This document shows, one piece after another, positions 17,537-27,487 of a stretch of 64,000 bases of DNA; position 1 is the first letter of the stretch; the number at the start of each line of letters is the position of its first letter. Position numbers and translations under genes: made by a program. Below the pieces are notes generated by a model. The model was not told where the DNA came from, did no database searches, and saw only the letters and a list, made by a program, of their open reading frames with translations. The DNA is from Parahaliea maris (lineage in GTDB: Bacteria > Pseudomonadota > Gammaproteobacteria > Pseudomonadales > Halieaceae): the NCBI RefSeq assembly GCF_008064665.1, contig NZ_VRZA01000003.1:731690-795689 (forward strand), in the 5' to 3' direction.

Positions 17537-18753
17537 GCGACAAGCAGGACGATAACAACGCGCCCCAGCCCCCAGAGAATGCGGCGGACGATACCGCGGA
17601 AAAGCAGGCCGTCGCCGCTCCCGTCCCCGCCCCCGCAGAAACGTTTGAACGGGAGATTGCCCCCGCCAAGGCCGGTGGTGGTTTCCCGCTGCTGGCCACG
17701 CTGGCACTGCTGCTGGTACTGGCCCTCGCTGCGGCCGCCGGCTGGACGGTGCTGGAAGCGCAGCGCCGCGAGACCGCGTTGCTCGACCGGCTGGCGCTGC
17801 TGGAATCCGTAACCGAGCGCGAGCTGATGGACGCCAGTGAGCAGCAGGCGCAGATTCGCCGTATCGGCGACGACCTCCAGGGTAAACTGCAGTCCGAGCT
17901 GCGCAGTGGCCTGGCCAGCCTTGAACCCCGGTTGACGCAGCAGGCCCAGACCCTGGACGCGGTTTCCGGTGATCTCTCCAGCCTGCAGTCGCGGGTGGCG
18001 GTGCAGGGGGGGGAGCTGGCCCGCTTCAGCGCGACCGATCGCGAGAGTTGGTTGCTGTCGGAGGCGGAGTACCTGTTGCGGCTCGCCAACCAGCGCCTGA
18101 TCATGACCGGTGATACTGAGTCCGCCCGGGCCCTGCTGCGCAGCGCGGACCGAATTCTTCTCCAGTTGGACGATACCCGGCTGCACACCACACGCAGTGC
18201 GATCGCCTCGGAGCTGGCGGCCCTGCGCGGCGTGCCTACTGTCGATGTCGAAGGACTCTACCTGCGGTTGTCCGCCCTGACGGAGCAGGCCGCCGCCCTC
18301 GCGATCTTCGAGTTGCCCGAGGCCGAGCAACGGCTGCAGGAAGCCCCGGCGGAGGATTGGCGCGATCGCCTGCGCCAGGGCTATCGCGCCGCGGTGCAGA
18401 AACTGTCGGACTACATCATCATCCGCCGTCGGGAAGTGCCGATGCAGGCGCTGATGGACCCGCAGTGGGAAGGGCTGGTGCGCCAGAACCTGCGGATGTT
18501 GCTGGAGCAGGCCCAGGTGGCGCTGCTGTCGGGTAACGCCTTCCTGTACCGGGAGAGCCTGCAGCGTGCGCGCCACTGGGTGGCGCAGTTTGCCGAATCC
18601 GACGCCCGGTCGGCCCAGGCCCTGGACCGCGAACTGGAGCAGCTTGCGGGCGAGACTGTCACCGTGGAGTTGCCCGATATCGGCCGCTCCCTGCGGACGC
18701 TGGAAGCGGCGGTCGCCCGGCGCGAGGCCGATACCGGCCAGGCGGGCGAATAA
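17533..18753 (+). CDS. hemX: HemX-like membrane protein (uroporphyrinogen III C-methyltransferase-like family)
   Basis: A 406-residue protein. A low-complexity Ala/Pro N-terminus (residues 1-45) precedes a single transmembrane helix (about 47-70, LLATLALLLVLALAAAAGW). Long coiled-coil and helical regions then face the periplasm. Despite the family name, no SAM-methyltransferase motifs are present. It overlaps hemD by 4 bp and is followed by hemY 3 bp later. Its exact role in haem metabolism is not established. Confidence 0.88.
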   Translation: MSDKQDDNNAPQPPENAADDTAEKQAVAAPVPAPAETFEREIAPAKAGGGFPLLATLALLLVLALAAAAGWTVLEAQRRETALLDRLALLESVTERELMDASEQQAQIRRIGDDLQGKLQSELRSGLASLEPRLTQQAQTLDAVSGDLSSLQSRVAVQGGELARFSATDRESWLLSEAEYLLRLANQRLIMTGDTESARALLRSADRILLQLDDTRLHTTRSAIASELAALRGVPTVDVEGLYLRLSALTEQAAALAIFELPEAEQRLQEAPAEDWRDRLRQGYRAAVQKLSDYIIIRRREVPMQALMDPQWEGLVRQNLRMLLEQAQVALLSGNAFLYRESLQRARHWVAQFAESDARSAQALDRELEQLAGETVTVELPDIGRSLRTLEAAVARREADTGQAGE

Positions 18754-18756
18754 GCC

Positions 18757-20052
18757 ATGCGTCGCGCCTTTGCCCTGATCCTGATTGCACTCCTGCTGGG
18801 AGTGGGTGTGGTGGCCGTGATCGAAACCGATCCCGGCTATGTCCTTCTGGCCTACGGCAACTACACCCTGGAGACCAGCCTCTGGGTGGGGCTGGTGCTG
18901 TTTGTCCTGCTGGTCGGCTTGCTTTATTTCACCCTGCACCTGTTGCGCAAGCTGTTCAGCGGGCAGCGCTCGGTGGCCAGCTGGATGGGATCGCGCAAGT
19001 CGCGCCAGGCAGCGCGGCTGACCAACCGCGGGCTGATTGCCTTTATCGAGGGCAACTGGCAGAAGTCGCGGCGCCAGTTGCTGCGAGGCGCCGCCCACAA
19101 CGACGCCCCGCTGCTCAATTACCTGATGGCCGCCCGCGCCAGCTACCGGCTGGGTGACAGCGACAAGATGCGGGAGTACCTCGGTGCCGCGGAGCGCTCC
19201 GATGCCGAGGCCGGTATTGCGGTGGAACTCACCCAGGCGGAATTGAAACTGGATGCCGGGCAGTACGAGCAGGCGGCCGCCACCCTGGTGCGGGCCCGGC
19301 GCAATGCCGCCCGGCACCCCCATGTGCTGGACCTGCTGAGTCAGGCGTATCAAGGTCTGGAGGACTGGGATAGCCTCGCGGCCCTGCTGCCGGACCTGGA
19401 AAAGCACAAAGTACTGCCGGCAGACGAGTTACAGGCGCTGGAGCGCAGGGTGCACCTGCGTCGCCTGCAAGTGATCGCCGGCCGCGGCGACGGCGATGCC
19501 GCCGATGCATTATACGAGCGCTGGCAGACGCTGCCCCCGACCTGGAAGCGCGACCCCGATCTCCTGCGGGCCTACGTGGCTCTCCTGCTGACCCAGGACG
19601 CCCACGTGGCGGCGGAAAAGGTCTGCCTGCGCGCCCTCAAGCAGGAGTGGGACAGCGAACTGGCGCGTCTCTACGCCTTTGTTCACAGCGATAATCCGGG
19701 CCGCCAGCTCACCCAGGCGGAAGCCTGGCTGGGAGAGCATCCCCGGGACCCCCAGCTACTGTTGTGCCTGGGGCGCCTGTCGGCACGCTGCGAGTTGTGG
19801 GGCAAGGCCCGGGATTACCTGGAGGCCAGTTACCAGCTGCGACACACGCCGGAAGTGTGTGCCGAGCTCGGGCGCCTGCTGGGTGCGCTGGGTGAGCCCA
19901 CCGTCAGTGCACGCTACTTCGAAGAGGGGCTGTTGCGCGATGTGAAACTGCCCGAATTGCCCATGCCTGAGCGGGCCGCGCCCGAGCGGGCCGTACCAGA
20001 GCGGGCCTTGCCACAGAGAGGCGCGTCCAGGCGGCTGGCGGCAGAACCCTGA
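18757..20052 (+). CDS. hemY: HemY-like TPR membrane protein
   Basis: A 431-residue protein of the gammaproteobacterial HemY family, which is unrelated to protoporphyrinogen oxidase HemY. Two transmembrane helices fill about residues 3-25 and 35-62. The rest is helical TPR-like repeats (for example AYQGLEDWDSLAALLPDLEK). The C-terminal 35 residues are odd: PERA is repeated three times (PERAAPERAVPERALPQ), following MPELPMPE-type sequence. The repeat looks like a recent expansion of a disordered tail. Confidence 0.88.
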   Translation: MRRAFALILIALLLGVGVVAVIETDPGYVLLAYGNYTLETSLWVGLVLFVLLVGLLYFTLHLLRKLFSGQRSVASWMGSRKSRQAARLTNRGLIAFIEGNWQKSRRQLLRGAAHNDAPLLNYLMAARASYRLGDSDKMREYLGAAERSDAEAGIAVELTQAELKLDAGQYEQAAATLVRARRNAARHPHVLDLLSQAYQGLEDWDSLAALLPDLEKHKVLPADELQALERRVHLRRLQVIAGRGDGDAADALYERWQTLPPTWKRDPDLLRAYVALLLTQDAHVAAEKVCLRALKQEWDSELARLYAFVHSDNPGRQLTQAEAWLGEHPRDPQLLLCLGRLSARCELWGKARDYLEASYQLRHTPEVCAELGRLLGALGEPTVSARYFEEGLLRDVKLPELPMPERAAPERAVPERALPQRGASRRLAAEP

Positions 20053-20063
20053 GTCCAACCCGA

Positions 20064-20108
20064 GCCCGCTCCCGCAGCGGGCGACAACCGTTCCGGCTCG
20101 CTGGCCGG
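20064..20108 (+). terminator. Two hairpins between hemY and the CoA-transferase gene
   Basis: The first hairpin has 7-bp arms GCCCGCT/AGCGGGC at 20064-20082. The second has CCGGC/GCCGG arms at about 20093-20108. Neither has a T run, so termination is uncertain; they may instead protect the upstream mRNA end. Confidence 0.35.
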
Positions 20109-20121
20109 AGAGGAGTGCGTT

Positions 20122-21405
20122 ATGGCCCGCTGGGTCAACTCCGCTGCCGAGGCAGTCAGTGGCATCCGGTCTGGCGATACCCTCTGGAGCCACTCCATGG
20201 CCTCCACGCCCCTGGTGTTGCTCGATGCCCTGGCTGAGCACGCCCGCCACTGCGAGGGGCTCACCCTGCTGCAGCTCCACCTCGAGCACGCCTATTCACT
20301 GGCCGATCCCGCCCTCGACGGCCGCTTGCGCTGCCGCTGCTTTTTTGCCGGACGTGAAACCCGCGACCTGATCAACCAGGGTTTGGCGGACTACGTGCCC
20401 ATCTTCCTGTCCGACATTCCGCGCCTGATGCGCAGCGGTCAGCAGCGGGTGGACGTGGCCATTGTTCAGGTCTCCGAGCCGGATCGGCACGGCAACTGCT
20501 CCCTCGGGATGTCGGTCGAGGCCACTGCTGCGGCCTGCGAGGTCGCAGATCGCATCATTGCCCACGTCAATCCGAACGTTCCCCGTACTCTGGGTGACGG
20601 TTTTATTCACGTGGACCGGATCGATGTCGCTTACCGGGAGGCGGCCCCGCTGATCTATCACGAGGTGCGCGAACCGGGGGCCGTGGACAGTGAAATCGGC
20701 GCCCGGGTGGCCACCCTGGTGGAAGATGGCGCCTGTCTGCAGATGGGGATTGGCAGCATCCCCGACGCGGCGCTGGCCTGTCTGGGCGGGCATCGCGAAC
20801 TGGGCGTGCACACGGAGATGTTTTCCGATGGCGTGCTGGGCTTGCTGGAATCCGGGGTGATAACCAACAGCCGCAAGAAAATCGGCCGGGGCCGGGTGGT
20901 GACCACCTTCGCCATGGGCAGCCCGGCGCTCTATGAATTTGTAGACGACAACCGGGAGGTGGCGTTCCTCGATGTCGAGTTCGTCAACAGCCCGGTCAAC
21001 ATTGCCCGCAACAAGCAGGTCACGTCCATCAACAGCGCCATCCAGATCGATCTCACCGGGCAGGTCTGTGCCGACTCGATAGGCCACCGGATTTACTCCG
21101 GTGTTGGCGGCCAGGTGGACTTTGTGCTGGGCGCCGCTCACTCCGAAGGGGGCAAGTCGATCATTGCCCTGCCGAGCACGGCCCGGGACGGCACGGTATC
21201 GCGCCTGGTGCCCAGCCTGGCAAAGGGGGCGGGCGTGGTGACCACCCGGGCACAGGTGGATTATGTGGTGACCGAATTCGGGATTGCGCAGATGCGCGGT
21301 CGATCACTGCAGGAGCGGGCGTCGGCCCTGCTGGCTATCTCCCACCCCGATTTTCGGGAAGAGCTGGCGCGGGAGGCGCGGGAGGCGCTGTCGCTGCGTC
21401 TCTGA
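20122..21405 (+). CDS. Acetyl-CoA hydrolase/transferase family protein
   Basis: A 427-residue family-I CoA-transferase related to acetate or 4-hydroxybutyrate CoA-transferases. The catalytic Glu is in GVHTEMFSDG. A SIGSIPDA-like segment reads MGIGSIPDAAL, and the C-terminal VDYVVTEFGIAQMRG signature is intact. The enzyme would swap CoA between carboxylates through a glutamyl-CoA intermediate. Substrate is not predictable. It follows the haem genes but abuts the convergent ubiD by its stop, and no metabolic partner lies next to it. Confidence 0.85.
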   Translation: MARWVNSAAEAVSGIRSGDTLWSHSMASTPLVLLDALAEHARHCEGLTLLQLHLEHAYSLADPALDGRLRCRCFFAGRETRDLINQGLADYVPIFLSDIPRLMRSGQQRVDVAIVQVSEPDRHGNCSLGMSVEATAAACEVADRIIAHVNPNVPRTLGDGFIHVDRIDVAYREAAPLIYHEVREPGAVDSEIGARVATLVEDGACLQMGIGSIPDAALACLGGHRELGVHTEMFSDGVLGLLESGVITNSRKKIGRGRVVTTFAMGSPALYEFVDDNREVAFLDVEFVNSPVNIARNKQVTSINSAIQIDLTGQVCADSIGHRIYSGVGGQVDFVLGAAHSEGGKSIIALPSTARDGTVSRLVPSLAKGAGVVTTRAQVDYVVTEFGIAQMRGRSLQERASALLAISHPDFREELAREAREALSLRL

Positions 21406-22890
21406 TCAGCCCGGGATCCCCAGCTCATCCCAGATGTCATCGATCCGGGCTTTCACCGCGGCGTCCATGACGATGGGTTTGCCCCACTCGCGGGTGGTTT
21501 CCCCCGGCCACTTGTTAGTGGCGTCCATGCCGATCTTGGAGCCGAGGCCGGACACCGGCGAGGCGAAGTCCAGGTAATCGATGGGCGAGTCATCGATAAA
21601 GGTGCAGTCCCGGCGCGGATCCATGCGCGTGGTCAGGGCCCAGATCACGTCGTTCCAGTCCCGCGCGTTCACGTCGTCGTCGGTGACGATCACAAACTTG
21701 GTGTACATGAACTGGCGCAAAAAGGACCACACCCCGAGCATGACCCGCTTGGCGTGGCCCGGGTATTCCTTGCGCATGGTGACAATGGCCATGCGGTAGG
21801 AGCAGCCCTCGGCCGGTAGGTAGAAGTCGGTAATCTCCGGAAACTGCTTGCGCAGGATGGGCACAAACACCTCATTCAGCGCCAGTCCCAGCACCGCGGG
21901 TTCATCCGGCGGCCGGCCGGTGTACGTACTGTGGTAGATCGGGCTCTCGCGGTGGGTAATGGCTTCCACCGTGAACACCGGGAAGCGCTCCACCTCATTG
22001 TAATAGCCCGTGTGATCGCCAAAAGGCCCCTCGTCCGCCAGTTCCCCCGGCTCAAGGTAGCCCTCCAGGATGTACTCGGCGGTGGCGGGCACCTGCAGGC
22101 CGTGCTCCTTGCACAGCGGCGTGAAGCACTCGGCAACCTCCGTCTTGCCGCCACGCAGCAGTCCGGCAAAAGCGTACTCCGACAGCGAATCCGGCACCGG
22201 TGTAACGGCGCCCAGAGTCGTTGCGGGGTCTGCGCCCAGCGCTACCGCCACCGGGTAGCGCTTGCCCGGGTGCTTGAGCTGCCAGTCCCGGTAGTCCAGC
22301 GCGCCGCCCCGGTGTGACAGCCAGCGCATGATCAGTTTGTTGCGGCCGATCAGCTGCATACGGTAGATGCCGAGATTCTGGCGCTCCTTCTCCGGGCCGC
22401 GGGTAATGACCAATGGCCAGGTCACCAGCGGCGCCGCATCCCCCGGCCAACAGGTCTGGATGGGCAGCTGGTACAGATCGACATCCTCACCCTCCTTCAC
22501 GTGGTACTGACAGGCCGGATTGCGCACCAGCTTCGGCCCCATATTCAGCACCTGCTTCAGGATCGGCGCCTTGTCCCAGGCGTCGCGCATCCCCTTGGGC
22601 GGGTCCGGCTGGCGCAGATAGGCCAGGATCTCGCCAATCTCGCGCAGAGCCTCGATATTCTCCGCACCCATGCCCAGCGCCACCCGCTGTTCCGTGCCGA
22701 ACAGATTGGCCAGTACAGGTGTACTGAAACCCTTGGGATTCTCGAACAACAGGGCCGGCCCGCCAGCGCGCAGCGTGCGGTCGGCGATCTCGGTCATCTC
22801 GAGATGGGGGTCAACCTCGGTGGTAATGCGCTTGAGCTCACCACGCTGTTCCAGCATGTCGAGAAAGCTGCGGAGATCGGAGTAGTTCAC
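21406..22890 (-). CDS. ubiD: 4-hydroxy-3-polyprenylbenzoate decarboxylase UbiD
   Basis: A 494-residue prenylated-FMN-dependent decarboxylase of ubiquinone synthesis. The N-terminus [21 protein letters not shown] is the family start, and central motifs ([35 protein letters not shown]) match the catalytic region. Its partner prenyltransferase UbiX is not in the window. It lies downstream of rho on the same strand, separated by a 252-bp gap that holds palindrome copy 3. Confidence 0.95.
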   Translation of the reverse strand: MNYSDLRSFLDMLEQRGELKRITTEVDPHLEMTEIADRTLRAGGPALLFENPKGFSTPVLANLFGTEQRVALGMGAENIEALREIGEILAYLRQPDPPKGMRDAWDKAPILKQVLNMGPKLVRNPACQYHVKEGEDVDLYQLPIQTCWPGDAAPLVTWPLVITRGPEKERQNLGIYRMQLIGRNKLIMRWLSHRGGALDYRDWQLKHPGKRYPVAVALGADPATTLGAVTPVPDSLSEYAFAGLLRGGKTEVAECFTPLCKEHGLQVPATAEYILEGYLEPGELADEGPFGDHTGYYNEVERFPVFTVEAITHRESPIYHSTYTGRPPDEPAVLGLALNEVFVPILRKQFPEITDFYLPAEGCSYRMAIVTMRKEYPGHAKRVMLGVWSFLRQFMYTKFVIVTDDDVNARDWNDVIWALTTRMDPRRDCTFIDDSPIDYLDFASPVSGLGSKIGMDATNKWPGETTREWGKPIVMDAAVKARIDDIWDELGIPG

Positions 22891-23142
22891 TGTCTACCGG
22901 CCTGTTGGGATTGGAGGAGGGGACAGTACCGCTTGCGGGAGAGGGGTGCAATGCTCCCTGCACTTGCAGGAACCCGAATGCCCTTGAGGCGCGGAGGAGT
23001 CAGGTGTCGGGGCGGGTATGGCCTGCCGGGACCGTTGAGCGCAGGGACGCGCGATACGAGCCTACAGGGATGTATTCACGGCGAGTCCCGGCAGGCCATA
23101 CCCGGCTCGGCGCCGGGTAGAAACTGCCGTGACGACTCTTGC
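22891..23142. other. 252-bp rho-ubiD gap containing palindrome copy 3
   Basis: I see no open frame worth calling. The palindrome at 23013-23104 occupies the centre, less than 40 bp after the rho stop. The remaining 22891-23012 is the ubiD leader. Confidence 0.7.
23013..23104 (+). repeat. Long intergenic palindrome, copy 3
   Basis: The two 20-bp arms, starting CGGGTATGGCC at 23013 and ending GGCCATACCCG at 23104, are perfectly complementary. The 52-nt interior, the same length as in copy 1, contains TACAGGGATGTATTCACGGCG, which matches the second core of the other copies. The first core is not obvious. It lies in the path of transcription from rho into ubiD. Confidence 0.9.
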
Positions 23143-24411
23143 TTACTTCCGCTTCATCGACAGGAAGAACTCGTCGTTGGTCTTGGTGTCCTTGAGCTTG
23201 TCGAGCAGGAACTCGATCGCCGGCAGATCTTCCATGCCGTGCAGCAGCTTGCGCAGAATCCACATGCGCGCCAGTTCCTCCTCGCCCGTGAGCAACTCCT
23301 CGCGACGGGTACCGGAACGACGGATATTGATGGCCGGGTAGACCCGCTTCTCGGCGATCTTGCGGTCCAGGTGCAGCTCCATATTGCCCGTGCCCTTGAA
23401 CTCCTCGTAGATCACCTCGTCCATCTTCGAGCCCGTGTCGATCAGGGCCGTGGCGATGATGGACAGGCTGCCGCCTTCCTCGATGTTACGGGCAGCACCA
23501 AAGAAGCGCTTGGGACGCTCCAGGGCGTGGGCGTCCACACCACCGGTCAGTACCTTGCCGGAGCTGGGTACCACCGTGTTGAAGGCGCGGGCCAGACGCG
23601 TGATGGAGTCCAGCAGGATCACCACGTCGCGCTTGTGTTCCACCAGACGCTTGGCTTTCTCGATCACCATGTCGGCGACCTGTACGTGGCGCGAGGGCGG
23701 CTCGTCGAAGGTGGAGGCCACGACTTCCGCACCGCGGGCGCCCACCGAGCGCTGCATTTCGGTCACTTCCTCCGGACGCTCGTCGATCAGCAGTACGATG
23801 ACGTAGCACTCGGGGTTGTTGCTGATAATCGCCTGGGCGATGTTCTGCATCATGATGGTTTTACCGGCCTTGGGCGGGGCAACTAACAGGCCTCTCTGGC
23901 CCTTGCCGATAGGGGCAACCAGGTCGATGACGCGGCCGGTGAGATCCTCGGAGCTGCCGTTGCCCTTTTCCAGCGTCAGGCGCTCATTGGGGAACAGGGG
24001 AGTCAGGTTTTCGAAGAGGATCTTGTGCTTGGAGTTCTCGGGCTTGTTGAAGTTGACCTCGCCAACCTTGAGCAGGGCGAAGTAGCGCTCGCTGTCCTTG
24101 GGAGGGCGGATCTTGCCGGAGATGGTGTCGCCGGTGCGCAGGTTGAAGCGGCGAATCTGGCTGGGGGAGACGTAGATGTCGTCGGGGCCCGCCAGGTAGG
24201 AACTGTCGGCGCTGCGTAGAAAGCCGAAGCCGTCCTGCAGGATTTCCAGAACTCCATCCCCGTAGATATCCTCGCCGCTCTTGGCGTGGCGCTTCAGGAT
24301 CGCAAAGATGATGTCCTGCTTGCGCGAACGGGCCATGTTCTCCAGGCCGATCTCTTTGGCTATGTCGATCAGTTCCTGGGTGGATTTGGTCTTCAGGTCA
24401 GTCAGATTCAT
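23143..24411 (-). CDS. rho: Transcription termination factor Rho
   Basis: A 422-residue hexameric RNA helicase. It has an N-terminal Rho_N helix bundle ([20 protein letters not shown]), the cold-shock-like RNA-binding domain ([14 protein letters not shown]) and a C-terminal ATPase with P-loop APPKAGKT. The [15 protein letters not shown] and [16 protein letters not shown] segments are conserved. No insertion is present, so length is close to E. coli Rho (419). It sits between trxA and ubiD, as I recall from Pseudomonas. Confidence 0.98.
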   Translation of the reverse strand: MNLTDLKTKSTQELIDIAKEIGLENMARSRKQDIIFAILKRHAKSGEDIYGDGVLEILQDGFGFLRSADSSYLAGPDDIYVSPSQIRRFNLRTGDTISGKIRPPKDSERYFALLKVGEVNFNKPENSKHKILFENLTPLFPNERLTLEKGNGSSEDLTGRVIDLVAPIGKGQRGLLVAPPKAGKTIMMQNIAQAIISNNPECYVIVLLIDERPEEVTEMQRSVGARGAEVVASTFDEPPSRHVQVADMVIEKAKRLVEHKRDVVILLDSITRLARAFNTVVPSSGKVLTGGVDAHALERPKRFFGAARNIEEGGSLSIIATALIDTGSKMDEVIYEEFKGTGNMELHLDRKIAEKRVYPAINIRRSGTRREELLTGEEELARMWILRKLLHGMEDLPAIEFLLDKLKDTKTNDEFFLSMKRK

Positions 24412-24718
24412 AGGGAATAGGAGTGATTTTCTAAATAGGGAAAGGGTAAAACGCTACGAATCGACATGCCGGTTGGCACAACTCCGAGAGGGAGGTCCAG
24501 GCGATTCCAAGCAGTAAAAATTACGTGAGTAGCGGATTTATTATTGGCACGGAAGGGTGCAACGCGAAGAAATGTAGCACGCCCCGATAGGCTCGTCTAT
24601 AGCTTTTTGGCGGGCTTTCATTGTAGATCAGGAAATTCCGTATTCCCGGGGCTTCGCAATCCCTCGCGCGCCCTTGTACAGAAACAGGACCCGCTGTAAC
24701 AGCGGGCCCGGAGCGGTT
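24412..24718. other. 307-bp trxA-rho gap (rho leader)
   Basis: The gap has no convincing ORF and lower G+C than its neighbours (for example AAATTACGTGAGTAGC). It should hold the rho promoter and 5' leader; E. coli rho is autoregulated in a similar leader. I could not assign hexamers with confidence. Confidence 0.5.
24690..24706 (-). terminator. Terminator-like hairpin after trxA
   Basis: CCCGCTGT and ACAGCGGG form an 8-bp inverted repeat. On the minus strand it is followed by a T-rich TCCTGTTTCTG tract, 13 bp after the trxA stop, so it would end trxA before the rho leader. Confidence 0.6.
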
Positions 24719-25045
24719 TTACATGACTTCCTGGACGAAATCCGTCAGCTGGGACTTGGACAGCGCACCAACCTTGGTAGCTTCAGCGTTGCCATTCTTG
24801 AACACGATCAGGGTCGGAATGCCGCGGATACCGAATTTCGGCGGGATATCCGGGTTGGCGTCCACGTCTACCTTGCACACCTTCAGCTTGCCGTCGTACT
24901 CGGCGGCAATTTCGTCCAGTACCGGGGCGATCATCTTGCAGGGGCCGCACCACTCGGCCCAGAAATCCACCAGCACCGGCAGATCGGATTTCAGCACCTC
25001 CTCTTCAAAGGATGCGTCGCTGACGTGTACGATTTGTTCGCTCAT
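24719..25045 (-). CDS. trxA: Thioredoxin
   Basis: A 108-residue thioredoxin of normal length. The active site is WCGPC with Cys33 and Cys36, and the conserved cis-Pro lies in RGIPTL. It reduces protein disulfides in the cytoplasm using NADPH through thioredoxin reductase. Its position upstream of rho is the conserved trxA-rho arrangement. Confidence 0.97.
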   Translation of the reverse strand: MSEQIVHVSDASFEEEVLKSDLPVLVDFWAEWCGPCKMIAPVLDEIAAEYDGKLKVCKVDVDANPDIPPKFGIRGIPTLIVFKNGNAEATKVGALSKSQLTDFVQEVM

Positions 25046-25246
25046 CGTGTTCTCCAGATTGCGTGCGGCCTGCGTGTGACCGCCAGAAACTAAGGGCTGC
25101 TATCATACCACCGGCCGGAAAGGGCACAACCGAGGGCTCTGGAATTTTTCGTCATGTCCATAGAGCAGCGGGCTATATGAACCGGCCCCGGCGAGCACCC
25201 GATCGGGCCGGGATTACGTTGCCAGACAGGCAGAAGAGTGGGGAGC

Positions 25247-25525
25247 ATGACGGGGCAGGACAGTTGGCAGGTATACATACTCGAGTGTGCGGACGGCAGT
25301 CTGTACACGGGTATCGCCCGCAACCTGCAGCGGCGCCTGTCGCAGCACAACGGCGAACTGGCCGGCGGGCCGCGTTATACCCGGGGGCGGCGGCCGGTGC
25401 GTTTACGCTGGAATGAAAGCGCGGCCGACCGCTCCTTGGCCCTGAGACGGGAGGCGGCGATCAAGCGCCTGAGCCGGCCGCTGAAGCTGGCCCTGATCAG
25501 TGGCAGCGAGCCCGACTCAGGCTGA
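25247..25525 (+). CDS. GIY-YIG nuclease family protein
   Basis: A 92-residue single-domain GIY-YIG protein of the YhbQ type. The motif reads VYILECADGSLYTGIARN, followed by the conserved Arg in RRLSQHN and an AIKRLSRPLK helix. An upstream in-frame GTG (25238) is possible, but ATG 25247 has the better-spaced AGAAGAG. The family are small putative endonucleases of unclear role. It is convergent with the ABC-F gene and overlaps its end by 9 bp. Confidence 0.85.
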   Translation: MTGQDSWQVYILECADGSLYTGIARNLQRRLSQHNGELAGGPRYTRGRRPVRLRWNESAADRSLALRREAAIKRLSRPLKLALISGSEPDSG

Positions 25526-27427
25526 ATTCAGCGATTCCAGCGTTTCCTGCTGCTCCAGCCACTCGGCTTCCAGGTTTTCCAGGGACTGTTGCAGCTCGCC
25601 TTCCTCCCGGGTGAGCCGGGCTACCTGCTGGGTGTCGCCACTCTCGTACAGGGCCGGGTCGGCCAGTTGCCCGCGCAGCTCGGCCAGCGCGGTTTCAGTC
25701 CGCGTCATCTCGGTTTCCAGCTTGCGGATGCGTTGCTGCAACGGGCGCAACTGGGCCCGGGCCGCCGCGGCCTGCTGGCGCTTCTCGCGCTTGTTGCCCG
25801 CGGTGTCGGCGCTGGAGTCGGCGGCCACTGCGTTGTCGGACTGGCCCGGCGTATTGTCGTAGCTCGACAACACCCAGCGTTCATAGGCTTTGAGGTCGTC
25901 CCCGTACTCACTGACCTGCCCGGCATTCACCAACAGCAGCTCGTCGCAGGTGTTGCGCAGCATGTGCCGGTCGTGGCTGACCAGGATCAGGGCGCCCTCA
26001 TAGGCCTGCAGGGCGACCTCCATGGCATTGCGCATGTCCAGGTCGAGGTGGTTGGTAGGCTCGTCCAGTACCAGCAGGTTGGGTTTCTGCCAGACCACCA
26101 GGGCCAGGGCCAGGCGGGCTTTTTCACCACCCGAGAACGGGCGGATCGGGCTGGTGGCGGTGTCGCCGCGGAAATTGAAGCCGCCGAGGTAATTCAGCAC
26201 TTCCTGTTCCCTGGCCTGCGGGCTCAGGCGCTGGATGTGCAGGGCGGCGCTGGCCTCCAGGTCCAGGGCTTCCAGGGTCTGCTGGTGGAAGTAGCCAATC
26301 CGGCAGTGCTCCCCCGACTGGCGCTGGCCAGCCAGCAGTGGCAGTTCTCCCACCAGCGATTTCAACAGGGTCGATTTCCCGGCGCCGTTCTTGCCCAGCA
26401 GGCCGTAGCGGCTGCCGGGGCGGAGGATCATTTCCACACCGGACAGGATCGGGGTGTCGCCGTAACCCAGAATGGCCTCGTCCAGTCGCAACAGCGGGTC
26501 GGAACTCTTGTCCGGTGCCGGGAAGCTGAAGCTGAAAACAGAGTCCACATGGGCTGGCGCCACCTTCTGCATCCGCTCGAGTTCCTTCAGCCGGCTCTGG
26601 GCCTGGCGCGCCTTGGTCGCCTTGTAGCGGAAGCGGCGTACGAAATCCTCGATCTGGGCTACCCGCGCCTGCTGCTTCTCGTAGCTCGCCTGCTGGTTGG
26701 CCAGGCGTTCCGCCCGCTGCTCCTCGAAGTCCGAGTAGTTACCCTTGTAGGCATTGAGGGTGCTGTGTTCGATGTGCAGGATGCGCTCGCAGGTGGCGTC
26801 GATGAAGTCCCGGTCGTGGGAAATCATCAGCAGGGTGCCAGGATACCGCTGCAGCCACTGCTGCAACCACAGGGTGGCGTCGAGGTCGAGGTGGTTGGTG
26901 GGTTCGTCCAGCAGCAACAGGTCCGAAGGGGCCATCAGCGCCCGGGCCAGGTTGAGGCGAATACGCCAGCCGCCGGAAAAATCGCTGACCGGGCGCTCCC
27001 AGGCGCCCTCGGCAAATCCGAGGCCCTGCAGCAGTCGCTGTACGCGACGCTCGGCGCTGTAGCCGTCGATGGCTTCCAGGGCGTTGTGCAGGGGGGCTGC
27101 CGCAGCATAGTCCCCCTGCGCCTCGTGGCGGGCCAGTTCCTGCCGCAGGCGGGCCAGTTCGGCATCGCCACGCAGCACATACTCACCGGCGGGCAGGTCG
27201 GTGGCTTCGACCTCCTGGGCCATGTGGGCCAGGCGCAGGTTGTTCATGCCCTCGATATCGCCGCCATCGGCCCCCAGTTCACCCAGGAGCATGGCAAAGA
27301 GGCTGGATTTACCCGAGCCATTGGCCCCGATCAGCGCCAGGCTTTGCCCGGGCTGGATGGTAACGTTGGCCTTGTCCAGCAGCAGGCGGGTGCCGCGGCG
27401 CAGGCTGATATCGCGTAGTATGATCAT
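25517..27427 (-). CDS. ABC-F family ATPase (YheS-like)
   Basis: A 636-residue protein with two ABC ATPase domains and no membrane helices. The first domain has GANGSGKSS and FSGGW with LLLDEPTNHLDLDAT; the second has GKNGAGKST and FSGGEKARLAL with LVLDEPTNHLDLDM. A linker of basic residues joins them, and a C-terminal coiled coil follows (LRPLQQRIRKLETEM). ABC-F proteins act on the ribosome. The ATG at 27427 gives MIILRDISLRRG as the expected first strand; the open frame reads further upstream. Confidence 0.93.
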   Translation of the reverse strand: MIILRDISLRRGTRLLLDKANVTIQPGQSLALIGANGSGKSSLFAMLLGELGADGGDIEGMNNLRLAHMAQEVEATDLPAGEYVLRGDAELARLRQELARHEAQGDYAAAAPLHNALEAIDGYSAERRVQRLLQGLGFAEGAWERPVSDFSGGWRIRLNLARALMAPSDLLLLDEPTNHLDLDATLWLQQWLQRYPGTLLMISHDRDFIDATCERILHIEHSTLNAYKGNYSDFEEQRAERLANQQASYEKQQARVAQIEDFVRRFRYKATKARQAQSRLKELERMQKVAPAHVDSVFSFSFPAPDKSSDPLLRLDEAILGYGDTPILSGVEMILRPGSRYGLLGKNGAGKSTLLKSLVGELPLLAGQRQSGEHCRIGYFHQQTLEALDLEASAALHIQRLSPQAREQEVLNYLGGFNFRGDTATSPIRPFSGGEKARLALALVVWQKPNLLVLDEPTNHLDLDMRNAMEVALQAYEGALILVSHDRHMLRNTCDELLLVNAGQVSEYGDDLKAYERWVLSSYDNTPGQSDNAVAADSSADTAGNKREKRQQAAAARAQLRPLQQRIRKLETEMTRTETALAELRGQLADPALYESGDTQQVARLTREEGELQQSLENLEAEWLEQQETLESLNSA

Positions 27428-27487
27428 CAGGCGGCGCATTCTACTCGCTGCACTGCACGCTAACCAGCGGGTCATCGAAAGCGGGTT

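Noticed and set aside
17239..19407. 722-codon open frame on the minus strand across hemD, hemX and hemY
   Set aside because: It is antisense to three well-supported haem genes, rich in Gln/Leu from GC-skewed codons, and has no family features.
25589..27418. 609-codon open frame on the plus strand opposite the ABC-F gene
   Set aside because: It is the complement of a clear two-domain ATPase; no recognisable motifs.
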